Below, in pieces: positions 8,357 to 15,711 of a DNA stretch of 35,390 bases. Numbering within the stretch: the first letter of the stretch is position 1; every line of letters starts with the position of its first letter. Origin of the DNA: Pseudolabrys sp. (GTDB taxonomy: Bacteria; Pseudomonadota; Alphaproteobacteria; Rhizobiales; Xanthobacteraceae); assembly GCA_019689975.1 (NCBI GenBank), contig JADGGK010000031.1, positions 1 to 35,390 of the forward strand, written 5' to 3'. The notes under the pieces were generated by a model. That model worked only from the letters and a program-made list of their open reading frames with translations. It made no database searches and had not been told where the DNA came from. A program made the translations under genes and the position numbers.

Positions 8357-8385
8357 TTGTGCGGAAAGTGGCGCTGGGCTAGGTT
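8357..8385 (+). promoter_or_regulatory. Candidate promoter for the small secreted protein gene
   Basis: TTGTGC (8357-8362) and TAGGTT (8380-8385) are separated by 17 bp, about 65 bp upstream of ATG 8450, in the divergent gap between two oppositely oriented genes. It is a weak match to the housekeeping consensus, by eye only. Confidence 0.3.
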
Positions 8386-8449
8386 TCATGAGGTATATCG
8401 GAGCGATCGCGCCGACGCGATGTCGCGCGAACAGCGGAAGGGACGGTCG

Positions 8450-8812
8450 ATGCGACGCAGTCTGGTGCCAATGGTGGCCGCGGCCGTGACGGTATTGATG
8501 CCGCTCGGCGTGCAGGCGCAGAAGAAGGCGAGCCCGGCCGACGCAGAACGCGTCGTCAAGCTGATCAGCGCCGACAAGGCCAAGATCAAGACCTATTGCG
8601 ACATGGTCAAGCTCGGCGATGCGGTGCAGGAGGCCGAACAGAAAAAAGACAACAAGAAGATGGAAGAGATCGGCAAACGGATGGACGAGATGAGCCAGCA
8701 GCTCGGTCCGGAATACGTCGCCCTGATGGAGTCGATGGAGAACCTCAGCGAGAAGGAAGCCGAGGCAATCGGCACGGTGCTGGAGAGATTGGACAAGCTC
8801 TGCGCGGATTAG
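8450..8812 (+). CDS. Small secreted protein of unknown function with two cysteines
   Basis: The 120-aa protein begins MRRSLVPMVAAAVTVLMPLGVQAQ, a clear Sec signal peptide with cleavage probably after VQA. The mature part is highly charged and helical (Lys/Glu/Met-rich, e.g. EAEQKKDNKKMEEIGKRMDE). It has just two cysteines, Cys50 and Cys118, which could form a disulfide. The start is ATG 8450 because GGAAGG sits at 8436-8441 and the signal peptide follows directly; the frame opens further upstream to 8264 without leader character. I recognise no domain. It may be one of the small periplasmic helical proteins common in Bradyrhizobium-like genomes. It is divergent from the PBP-fold gene, so a shared control region is possible. 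Confidence 0.8.
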   Translation: MRRSLVPMVAAAVTVLMPLGVQAQKKASPADAERVVKLISADKAKIKTYCDMVKLGDAVQEAEQKKDNKKMEEIGKRMDEMSQQLGPEYVALMESMENLSEKEAEAIGTVLERLDKLCAD

Positions 8813-8924
8813 CCCGGCGCCAACGCCTGCGCTCGTCGTCGCGAGCGGTACCGGCGGCAGTTACGTCAATTTTTAGCGGTTGGTCGAAGAATGAATTTGC
8901 CGACGGGGGCTACAGACCGTATCC

Positions 8925-9179
8925 GTGAATACCGCCAGCATCATCGCCGTCTCCGGGATGCAGGCGGCGGCTCTGCGCCTGCAAGGCTCGGCCGCCGCGA
9001 TCGCCGGTTTGCGATCCGGCCGGACCCCGGCGGCGAGCGGCCCGTCGGCGCCGGCCGATGTCGACCTCGCCGTCGCGGTCACGCGGGCGCTCGAGGCGCG
9101 CGTCGCCTTCGCGGCCAATGCGGCGGTGTTCCGCGGCGAGGCGCGCATGACCGCGGCGCTCCTCGACGTCACGGCCTGA
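8925..9179 (+). CDS. Miniature flagellar rod/hook-like protein
   Basis: An 84-aa ORF from a GTG start. Its N-terminus (SGMQAAALRLQGSAAAIAGL) resembles the helix that opens flagellar rod and hook proteins (FlgB/C/E/F/G, where it reads roughly as a Gly-x-x-Ala-x-x-x-Leu...Ala-x-Asn-Ile-Ala pattern). Its C-terminus ([20 protein letters not shown] followed by NAAVF and LLDVTA) resembles the Flg_bbr_C helix. The two helices are joined by a short Ser/Pro/Ala linker with no middle domain. No flagellar gene is nearby. The ribosome-binding site is poor (GGGGG about 17 nt upstream). It could be an assembly-related fragment or a domesticated relic; codon use looks like its neighbours. Confidence 0.55.
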   Translation: MNTASIIAVSGMQAAALRLQGSAAAIAGLRSGRTPAASGPSAPADVDLAVAVTRALEARVAFAANAAVFRGEARMTAALLDVTA

Positions 9180-9279
9180 GCGTCGCGACCGGCTTGCGCG
9201 GTGGCCGGGCGGTCCGGCGATCGCTCGCGCGGCTTGCCGGCTCGGCGATTGATTGATACCTAACCGCCGGGTTCGTGGT

Positions 9280-9300
9280 GGCCGGGTCCCGCACCCGGCC
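9280..9300. repeat. REP-like palindrome upstream of metG
   Basis: A perfect 8-bp inverted repeat GGCCGGGT-CCCGC-ACCCGGCC sits immediately before ATG 9301. The GGCCGGG...CCCGGCC form is typical of the short palindromic repeats scattered between genes in Bradyrhizobium-type genomes. No T-run follows, so a simple terminator is unlikely. Its position argues that the metG coding sequence starts downstream of 9301. Confidence 0.6.
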
Positions 9301-9342
9301 ATGCTGTCTTTGGCCGACGGCTCGAAGTGGACGAAGCGGACG

Positions 9343-11124
9343 ATGCGCCAGGCCGGCAAGCGAGGAGCAGGAACGACGTCGCGGCGCAAGCCTCGTGCGC
9401 GACGCCTCGCCGCCGGCAAAACAGGCAGGGCGCGCGCGGCGGCCGGCAAGAAGCGCAAGACACGGACGGCGAAGGTTGCGCCGCAACGCGTAAGACGGCC
9501 GCGCGCGGCGAATGCCGGCAAGGCGCGCGATACCGCCCGGCGACGGGGCAGGGGAGCGGGCGGTGCCTTGCCCTCCTACTATGTCACGACCGCGATTTCC
9601 TATCCCAACGGGCCGCCGCATATCGGTCACGCCTATGAGGCGATCGCGACCGATGCGATAGCGCGCTTCATGCGGCTCGACGGCTACGATGTCTATTTTC
9701 TCACCGGGACCGACGAACACGGGCAGAAGATGCTGCAGACGGCGGCGCGCGAAGGTCTGACGGCGCGCGAGCTGCGCGACCGCAACGTGCCGCTATTCGA
9801 GCGGATGGTGCGGCTTCTCGACTGTTCGAACGACGATTTCATCCACACCACGGAAGAACGGCATCACCGCGCATCGGAAGCGATTTGGCGCCGCATGGAA
9901 AAGGCGGGCGACATCTACCTCGGCAAATATGCCGGCTGGTATTCGGTGCGGGACGAGGCCTACTATGCCGAGGACGAGACCCGTCTCGATGAACAGAACC
10001 GGCGCGTGGCGGTGAAGACCGGCACGCCCGTTGAGTGGGTCGAGGAGGAGAGCTATTTCTTTCGCCTTTCGGCCTATCAGGGCAGGCTGCTTGAATTTTA
10101 TGCGCGCGTGCCCGATTTCGTCCTGCCCAAGGAGCGCTTCAACGAGGTCGTAAGCTTCGTGCGCGGCGGGCTGCAGGATCTCTCGATCTCGCGCACGACC
10201 TTCGACTGGGGCGTCAAGGTGCCGGGCAATGCCAGGCATGTGATGTATGTCTGGGTCGACGCGCTCACCAATTATCTTACCGGCGTCGGCTATCCGAAGG
10301 TCGACAGCGAGAAATTCAGGCGTTATTGGCCGGCCGCGCTGCACGTCATTGGCAAGGATATCGTGCGCTTTCACGCCGTCTATTGGCCGGCATTCCTGAT
10401 GTCGGCCGGCATCGATCTGCCGCGACGGATCTTTTCGCACGGATTCCTGTTCAATCGCGGGGAGAAGATGTCGAAGTCGGTGGGCAACGTGATCGACCCT
10501 TTCGCCATGGCGGCGACTTACGGCGTCGATCAGCTCCGGTATTTCTTTCTCCGGGAAGTGCCCTTCGGACAGGACGGCAGTTACAGCCACGAGGCGATCG
10601 TCAACCGCATCAACGCGGACCTTGCCAATGATCTCGGCAATCTGGCACAGCGCTCGCTGTCGATGATCGGCAAGGCCTTCGGCGGCCGCCTGCCGGCGCC
10701 GGGCCGCATGAGCGAGGCGGATCGGACCATGCTGGCCGCGGCCGACGCGCTGATCCACGCCGCGCGCGAGCACATGCGAAGCCAGCAGCTGCACCAGGTG
10801 CTCGGCGAGATCTGGGCGGTGGTGGCCGACGCCAACCGGTATTTCGCCGCGCAGGCGCCCTGGGCGCTGGCAAAAACGGACCCTGCGCGGCAGAAGACCG
10901 TTCTCTATGTGACGGCGGAAGTGCTGCGACGGATCGGGATCCTGATCCAGCCTTTCATGCCCGCTTCGGCGGCGAAATTGCTCGATCTGTTGGGCGTGGC
11001 GCCGGGCGAACGTTCCTTCGCGGCGCTTGCGCCGCGCAGGCGCATCGCCCCGGGCGTCGCTTTGCCGCCCCCTTCTCCGGTTTTTCCGCGCTATGTCGAA
11101 GCCGCGGTAGCGGAAAAGGTCTGA
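9343..11124 (+). CDS. metG: Methionine--tRNA ligase with possible basic N-terminal extension
   Basis: This class I tRNA synthetase charges tRNA-Met. The catalytic core begins [20 protein letters not shown] (HIGH box) and contains [10 protein letters not shown] (KMSKS box), with the anticodon-binding helical domain after it ([13 protein letters not shown] region). The zinc-knuckle cysteines and C-terminal EMAP-like domain of long forms are absent. The start is uncertain. From ATG 9343 the enzyme has 593 aa and a tail of about 75 residues, almost wholly Arg/Lys/Ala/Gly ([10 protein letters not shown]). ATG 9301 abuts the palindrome. TTG 9568, with GGGGAG at 9551-9556, would give a standard 518-aa enzyme. 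The tail uses several codons rare in the neighbours (AGA, CGA, GGA, GTA). tatD follows after 2 nt. Confidence 0.93.
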   Translation: MRQAGKRGAGTTSRRKPRARRLAAGKTGRARAAAGKKRKTRTAKVAPQRVRRPRAANAGKARDTARRRGRGAGGALPSYYVTTAISYPNGPPHIGHAYEAIATDAIARFMRLDGYDVYFLTGTDEHGQKMLQTAAREGLTARELRDRNVPLFERMVRLLDCSNDDFIHTTEERHHRASEAIWRRMEKAGDIYLGKYAGWYSVRDEAYYAEDETRLDEQNRRVAVKTGTPVEWVEEESYFFRLSAYQGRLLEFYARVPDFVLPKERFNEVVSFVRGGLQDLSISRTTFDWGVKVPGNARHVMYVWVDALTNYLTGVGYPKVDSEKFRRYWPAALHVIGKDIVRFHAVYWPAFLMSAGIDLPRRIFSHGFLFNRGEKMSKSVGNVIDPFAMAATYGVDQLRYFFLREVPFGQDGSYSHEAIVNRINADLANDLGNLAQRSLSMIGKAFGGRLPAPGRMSEADRTMLAAADALIHAAREHMRSQQLHQVLGEIWAVVADANRYFAAQAPWALAKTDPARQKTVLYVTAEVLRRIGILIQPFMPASAAKLLDLLGVAPGERSFAALAPRRRIAPGVALPPPSPVFPRYVEAAVAEKV

Positions 11125-11126
11125 TC

Positions 11127-11921
11127 GTGCTTGTCGACAGCCATTGTCACCTCGACTTTCCCGACCTTGCCGGCGAGGCGAAGGCGGTGGTGGCACGCGC
11201 CCGGGCGGCCGGCATTTCCCGCATGGTGACGATCTCCACGCGGGTGAAGCGGCACGCGCAGGTGCTGGCGATCGCGGAAGAATTTGCAGACGTCTTCTGC
11301 TCGATCGGCACTCATCCCCACCACGCGCATGAGGAGGCGGATGTCGATGCGCGCATGTTGGCGGATCTGGCGCGGCACCCGAAAATCGTGGCCATCGGCG
11401 AATCCGGCCTTGATTACTTCCGCAACAACAGTCCCCGCCCGGCGCAGGAGGCGAGCCTCAGGCAACACATCGCCGCCGCACGCGAAACCGGGTTGCCGCT
11501 CGTCATCCATTCGCGCGACTGCGACGCTGACATGGCGCGCATTCTGAAGGAGGAATGCGGGAAGGGGGCCTTCCCGGCGGTGCTGCATTGCTTCACCGGC
11601 GGACGCGACCTGGCCCTGACCGCGATCGAGCTCGGCTTCTATGTGTCGTTCACGGGCATATTGACCTTCAAACGCTCGGAACAGCTGCGGGCGATCGCCG
11701 CCGAGCTGCCGGCCGAGCGCATCCTGCTCGAGACGGATGCGCCCTATCTCGCGCCCGAACCCCATCGCGGCAAGCGGTGCGAGCCGGCCCATGTGGTCGA
11801 AACGGCGAAAGTACTCGCCGCGGTGCGGCGCGCGTCTTTTGACGAGATCGCGCGGCAGACCACCGAAAATTTCCATCGCCTGTTCGCGAAGGTGCCGCGC
11901 GCACTGCCGAATGCGGCATGA
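11127..11921 (+). CDS. tatD: TatD family metal-dependent hydrolase (DNase)
   Basis: The 264-aa TIM-barrel metallohydrolase starts at GTG 11127. Metal ligands are visible as HCHLDF (His6, His8), the Glu of IGESGLDY, VIHSRD, LHCFTGG and the late ETDAPYLAPEPHRG. TatD proteins are Mg-dependent 3'-5' exonucleases or deoxyribonucleases in the cytosol. It starts 2 nt after metG and its stop overlaps the next ATG (ATGA). metG-tatD-MBL is a standard alphaproteobacterial run. Confidence 0.95.
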   Translation: MLVDSHCHLDFPDLAGEAKAVVARARAAGISRMVTISTRVKRHAQVLAIAEEFADVFCSIGTHPHHAHEEADVDARMLADLARHPKIVAIGESGLDYFRNNSPRPAQEASLRQHIAAARETGLPLVIHSRDCDADMARILKEECGKGAFPAVLHCFTGGRDLALTAIELGFYVSFTGILTFKRSEQLRAIAAELPAERILLETDAPYLAPEPHRGKRCEPAHVVETAKVLAAVRRASFDEIARQTTENFHRLFAKVPRALPNAA

Positions 11922-12730
11922 GCCTCACCTTCACCATTCTCGGCTGTGGTTCCTCGATGGGCGTGCCGCGCGTCGCGCTCGGCTGGGGGGACTGTGACCC
12001 GAACGAACCGAAGAACCGCCGCCGGCGCTGTGCGCTGCTGGTGGAGCGACGCGGCGCGCCGGGGCGGGTGACGCGCGTTCTGGTCGACTGTTCGCCCGAC
12101 CTGCGCATGCAGCTTCTGGACGCCGAGGTCGATCGGCTCGACGCGGTGCTGATCACGCATGAACATGCCGATCATACGCACGGGATCGATGACCTGCGGC
12201 CGCTTTTCATCAGGAACCGCCGGCGCGTCGACATTTACCTCGATGAGCCGACCTCGCGCGCCCTGCATGCGCGCTTCGGCTATTGCTTCGCAACCCCGCC
12301 GGGCAGCGAATATCCGCCGATCCTCAACGAGCATCGACTCGAGGCGGGGCGGCGGATCGTGATCGACGGCGAAGGGGGCGCAATCCCGGTCATACCGATC
12401 CTGCAGCATCACGGCGATATGGCCTCGCTCGGATTCCGCTTCGGCGATGTCGCCTATTCCGCGGACATCAAGGGCCTGCCGGAGGAAAGCCTGCCGCTGC
12501 TCGAGGGTCTCAGCGTGTGGATCGTCGACGCGCTGCGCAGACTGCCCCATCCCAGCCATATGAACCTCGACGAGGCCCTGTCCTGGATCGCCCGCGTCAA
12601 GCCGAAGCGCGCGGTCCTGACCAATCTTCACTGCGATCTCGATTATGCCACGCTGCGCGCGAGCCTGCCGCCGCACATCGAACCCGCCTTCGACGGCATG
12701 CAGTTGGAAGGCGAGCTCGACTCCCCATGA
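11918..12730 (+). CDS. MBL-fold metallo-hydrolase (PhnP-like phosphodiesterase)
   Basis: The 270-aa beta-lactamase-fold protein starts TFTILGCGSSMGVPR and carries the metal motif THEHADHTHGIDD (HxHxDH). His-containing segments QHHGDM, YSADIKG and the late TNLHCDLDY complete the active site. Two cysteines near the N-terminus (WGDCDPNEPKNRRRRC) match the PhnP-like group, whose E. coli member opens cyclic ribose phosphate. No phn genes are nearby, so the substrate here is open. The start overlaps the tatD stop by 4 nt, so translation is coupled. Confidence 0.88.
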   Translation: MSLTFTILGCGSSMGVPRVALGWGDCDPNEPKNRRRRCALLVERRGAPGRVTRVLVDCSPDLRMQLLDAEVDRLDAVLITHEHADHTHGIDDLRPLFIRNRRRVDIYLDEPTSRALHARFGYCFATPPGSEYPPILNEHRLEAGRRIVIDGEGGAIPVIPILQHHGDMASLGFRFGDVAYSADIKGLPEESLPLLEGLSVWIVDALRRLPHPSHMNLDEALSWIARVKPKRAVLTNLHCDLDYATLRASLPPHIEPAFDGMQLEGELDSP

Positions 12731-12733
12731 AGG

Positions 12734-12772
12734 GGTGGCGGGCGCCCTTGGTGCCTTGCGCGGGCGCCCACC
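12734..12772 (+). terminator. Strong GC hairpin after the MBL gene
   Basis: Two copies of GGGCGCCC (12740-12747 and 12762-12769), flanked by GGTG and CACC, can fold into a long GC stem starting 4 nt after the stop codon at 12730. There is no T-run, so termination would have to be Rho-assisted, or the hairpin may protect the mRNA 3' end. Confidence 0.4.
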
Positions 12773-12872
12773 GCGGGCGGGCTTGTCCGGATCGGACTGC
12801 GGCGGGGAATGCGGGACCGAAGGCTTTGGCAGGGCCGGGCGCCATTCCGCCTCGCGGCAAGCCCGCCCGCGG
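12771..12872. repeat. 15-bp perfect inverted repeat in the MBL-mazG gap
   Basis: CCGCGGGCGGGCTTG at 12771-12785 is matched exactly by its reverse complement at 12858-12872. The 72-bp interior holds partly pairing segments (GGCGGGGAAT against ATTCCGCC). The whole could form a stem-loop of about 100 nt, as RNA or as a miniature transposable element. Together with the AT-rich tail it fills the 358 bp between 12731 and 13088, in which I see no gene. Confidence 0.6.
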
Positions 12873-12907
12873 CGACGGCCTCGGTCCCGTTCCCGGCCGT
12901 CTCGTCA

Positions 12908-12998
12908 ACAGATTATGTGATACATTCGAAATGCCAGTTAGTTGATTGAAACACCGTGACATGATCAAAATATTCCATAATATATCTTCTGCGAATCA
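12908..12998 (+). promoter_or_regulatory. AT-rich upstream region of mazG
   Basis: About 90 bp are strikingly AT-rich for this window (for example TGATCAAAATATTCCATAAT). TTGAAA at 12946-12951 and several TAATAT-like hexamers are present, but no pair has ideal spacing. It probably contains the mazG promoter or a protein-binding region. Confidence 0.35.
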
Positions 12999-13088
12999 CG
13001 CCACCGTGGGAGCCGGTCGCCGCCGGCCGGCGGATTTGCTAGGCTCGTGCCCCGCCTCTTGCCGCGGCCGCGTGCCGCTTTTCCCGCC

Positions 13089-13895
13089 ATGCCCGTGCAG
13101 CCCAGTCGCGATATCCGCCGCCTGATCGAGATCATGGCGAGGCTGCGCACGCCGGGGAGCGGCTGCCCGTGGGACCTCGCGCAGGATTTCTCGACCATCG
13201 CGCCTTACACGCTCGAGGAGGCCTACGAAGTGGTCGACGCGATCGCGCGGGGCGACCTTCCCGGCCTCAAGGACGAACTCGGCGACCTTCTGCTGCAGGT
13301 CGTTTATCACGCCCGCATGGCCGAGGAGCAAGGCGCCTTCGATTTCGGCGACGTGGTGGAAGCGATCACCACCAAGCTGCTGCGGCGCCATCCGCATGTC
13401 TTTGCCGATGCGCCGGAACACACGCCGCAGGCGGTCGAGGGCCTGTGGGAGCGCATCAAGGCGCAGGAACGGGCGCAGCGCGGGGCCGCGGCCACGGGGA
13501 CGCTCGAGGGCGTGCCGCTCGCTTTGCCCGCGCTGACCCGCGCGCTCAAGCTGCAGGAGAAAGCCGCCCGCGTCGGCTTCGACTGGAACGACATAGGCGC
13601 GGTCCTCGCCAAGATCCGCGAGGAGGTCGACGAGATCGCCGCGGCGCTCGATGGCGGCCGGCCGGACGCAGCGCGGACGGAAGTCGGCGACCTTTTGTTC
13701 GCCGTCGTCAATCTGGCGCGCCATCTGAAGGCGGATCCGGAGGGCCTGCTGCGGCTCGCCAATCTCAAATTCGTGCGCCGCTTCGGCGCCGTCGAGCGGG
13801 CGCTCGCGGTGCGAGGCAGGACGCCGCAGGAGGCAAGCCTCGCCGAGATGGACGCGCTGTGGGACGAGGCCAAGGCGGCCGAGAAGGCGCCCTGA
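13089..13895 (+). CDS. mazG: Nucleoside triphosphate pyrophosphohydrolase MazG
   Basis: The 268-aa protein has two MazG domains. The first holds [20 protein letters not shown] followed by AYEVVDAI (the ExxE metal motif) and [14 protein letters not shown]. The second holds [12 protein letters not shown] and [14 protein letters not shown]. MazG hydrolyses NTPs to NMP and PPi and removes non-canonical nucleotides. ATG 13089 is chosen because the frame upstream (to GTG 13047) encodes only [13 protein letters not shown]; neither start has a good Shine-Dalgarno. It converges on hflX with 17 bp between stops. The mazG/hflX/hfq grouping is typical for Hyphomicrobiales. Confidence 0.93.
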   Translation: MPVQPSRDIRRLIEIMARLRTPGSGCPWDLAQDFSTIAPYTLEEAYEVVDAIARGDLPGLKDELGDLLLQVVYHARMAEEQGAFDFGDVVEAITTKLLRRHPHVFADAPEHTPQAVEGLWERIKAQERAQRGAAATGTLEGVPLALPALTRALKLQEKAARVGFDWNDIGAVLAKIREEVDEIAAALDGGRPDAARTEVGDLLFAVVNLARHLKADPEGLLRLANLKFVRRFGAVERALAVRGRTPQEASLAEMDALWDEAKAAEKAP

Positions 13896-13912
13896 CCGCG
13901 GCCGCCGGCGTT

Positions 13913-15271
13913 CTACGCGCCGAATTTCGCCCGCAGCTGCGCCGCTTTCTCGGCGTCGGCGCGCACGGTGAGCGCGAGCCGGTCGGGGCCCGTCATCCGC
14001 CTGTCGAGGACCTCGACATGGCGATAGAGCCAGCTCAGACCCGCGCCGTCCGCGGCGTCGAGCGTCAGGCGCAGCGTTTGCCGTGCCGCCGAAAGACGCG
14101 CCTCGATCGCCTCGGCAAGACGATCGAACCCCTCCCCGCTTGCTGCCGACACCAGGACCGGACGAGATTCGGCGCGCGCGGCAAGATTGGCGAGGCGCTC
14201 GCGCGCGGCACCGTCCAGCCGGTCGATCTTGTTCCACACCTCGATCAGCCGCGGGTCCCGCGGTTCGATGCCGAGCTCGCCCAGCACGGCGACCACGTCC
14301 CGCGATTGCGCCGGCGCGTCATCGTGCGACATGTCGCGCACGTGCAAGATGACGTCGGCCTCGATGACCTCTTCGAGCGTGGCGCGAAAGGCCGCCACCA
14401 GCATGGTCGGCAAATCGGAAATGAAACCGACGGTGTCGGACAGGATGACGCGCATGCCGTGCGGCAGGGTGATCGCCCGCAGGGTCGGATCGAGGGTCGC
14501 GAACAGCATGTCGGCCGCGAGCACGCTCGCCGCCGTCATGCGGTTGAAGAGCGTCGATTTGCCGGCATTGGTGTAGCCGACGAGCGCGACGACGGGATAA
14601 GGCACGCGCCGGCGCGCCGCGCGATGCAGCTTGCGGGTGCGCTTGACCCTGTCGAGCTCGCTCTCGATGCGCGCGATGCGTTCCTCGATGAGACGACGGT
14701 CGGCTTCGAGCTGCGTTTCGCCCGGTCCGCCGAGGAATCCGAAACCGCCGCGCTGACGCTCGAGGTGGGTCCAAGAGCGAACGAGGCGGCTCTTTTGGTA
14801 GGTGAGGTGCGCGAGCTCGACCTGCAGCGCGCCCTCGCGCGTGCGCGCGCGCCGGCCGAAGATTTCCAGAATCAGGCCGGTACGGTCGAGGACCTTGGCA
14901 TTCCAGGCCTTCTCCAGGTTGCGCTGCTGCACCGGCGAGATCGGGCAATCCATGACCACAAGCGAGATTGCGCGGGATCTCACCAGCCCGGCGATCTCGT
15001 CGACCTTGCCGGCGCCGATATAGGTGGCCGGGCGGATGCCGGCGAGCGTGACGAGCCCCTGCTCCACCACCTCAAGACCGATGGCGCGCGCGAGCCCCAC
15101 CGCCTCCTCGAGCCGCGCCTGCGGCAAGCGCGCATGCTCGCTCGCCCGCGCGGCGCCAAGCCGCGACGAGGCTTTCAGCCACGGCTCGATCACGAGCGCA
15201 CGCCCCGCCTCGCCCGGCTGCGGCGCCGGGTCCGATGTCAGCTTCCCCTGGTCCCGCCGTCGCGGTTCCAA
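13913..15271 (-). CDS. hflX: GTPase HflX
   Basis: The protein has 452 aa if it starts at TTG 15271, directly after the hfq stop. The N-terminal HflX domain ends in the family signature [18 protein letters not shown] (about residues 176-193) and a coiled coil follows. The G domain then shows GYTNAGKS (232-239, G1), DTVGF (279-283, G3) and NKID (G4). HflX is a ribosome-associated GTPase that splits stalled or heat-damaged 70S ribosomes. Start choice is uncertain: GTG codons further in (before VIEPWLKA) would also keep the domain. It is cotranscribed with hfq. Confidence 0.94.
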   Translation of the reverse strand: MEPRRRDQGKLTSDPAPQPGEAGRALVIEPWLKASSRLGAARASEHARLPQARLEEAVGLARAIGLEVVEQGLVTLAGIRPATYIGAGKVDEIAGLVRSRAISLVVMDCPISPVQQRNLEKAWNAKVLDRTGLILEIFGRRARTREGALQVELAHLTYQKSRLVRSWTHLERQRGGFGFLGGPGETQLEADRRLIEERIARIESELDRVKRTRKLHRAARRRVPYPVVALVGYTNAGKSTLFNRMTAASVLAADMLFATLDPTLRAITLPHGMRVILSDTVGFISDLPTMLVAAFRATLEEVIEADVILHVRDMSHDDAPAQSRDVVAVLGELGIEPRDPRLIEVWNKIDRLDGAARERLANLAARAESRPVLVSAASGEGFDRLAEAIEARLSAARQTLRLTLDAADGAGLSWLYRHVEVLDRRMTGPDRLALTVRADAEKAAQLRAKFGA

Positions 15272-15532
15272 CTAGGCCTTCTCTGCGGCGGGAGATTCCT
15301 CGCCGCCTTCGAACAGTTGAATCGGGTGACCCGGCATGATGGTCGAGATCGCATGCTTGTAGACGAGCTGCGAATGCCCGTCACGACGCAGCAGAACGCA
15401 GAAATTGTCAAACCAGGTGACCACGCCCTGTAATTTCACCCCATTCACCAGAAAGATGGTGAGCGGAACCTTGCTTTTGCGAACGTGATTGAGGAACGTA
15501 TCTTGCAGATTTTGCCCACGATCGGCTGCCAT
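15272..15532 (-). CDS. hfq: RNA chaperone Hfq
   Basis: The 86-aa protein has the Sm1 motif ([20 protein letters not shown] region, [16 protein letters not shown]) and the Sm2 motif YKHAIST, with a short acidic tail. It forms hexamers that pair small RNAs with mRNAs; in this order it also controls nitrogen-fixation and stress genes. The start is ATG 15532, where all Hfq proteins begin relative to the DTFLN motif; the open frame continues upstream to 15631 without homology character. The stop abuts the hflX start. Confidence 0.97.
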   Translation of the reverse strand: MAADRGQNLQDTFLNHVRKSKVPLTIFLVNGVKLQGVVTWFDNFCVLLRRDGHSQLVYKHAISTIMPGHPIQLFEGGEESPAAEKA

Positions 15533-15660
15533 TGCCGTTGTTCCATTTTCGCCCGCGTCTTCATGCGCGAGACCTCGTCGCCTCGTATCCTCGACATGCG
15601 TTCCGCAGGCATTTGCCCCGTTCAACCCCACGCGCCGACATTCCGGGATTGAAGACGTCT

Positions 15661-15689
15661 ATTAGATGGCAGGCGCCCGCGCCACGCAA
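15661..15689 (-). promoter_or_regulatory. Candidate hfq promoter
   Basis: On the minus strand, TTGCGT (15689-15684) and TCTAAT (15666-15661) are separated by exactly 17 bp. The -10 matches TATAAT in five of six positions. It would give an hfq leader of roughly 120 nt. Confidence 0.45.
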
Positions 15690-15711
15690 GCAAAACTTAT
15701 GGCGACGAATA

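Noticed and set aside
13169-15433. Long plus-strand open frame through mazG and antisense to hflX/hfq
   Set aside because: Its product has no domain and overlaps three well-supported genes in other frames.
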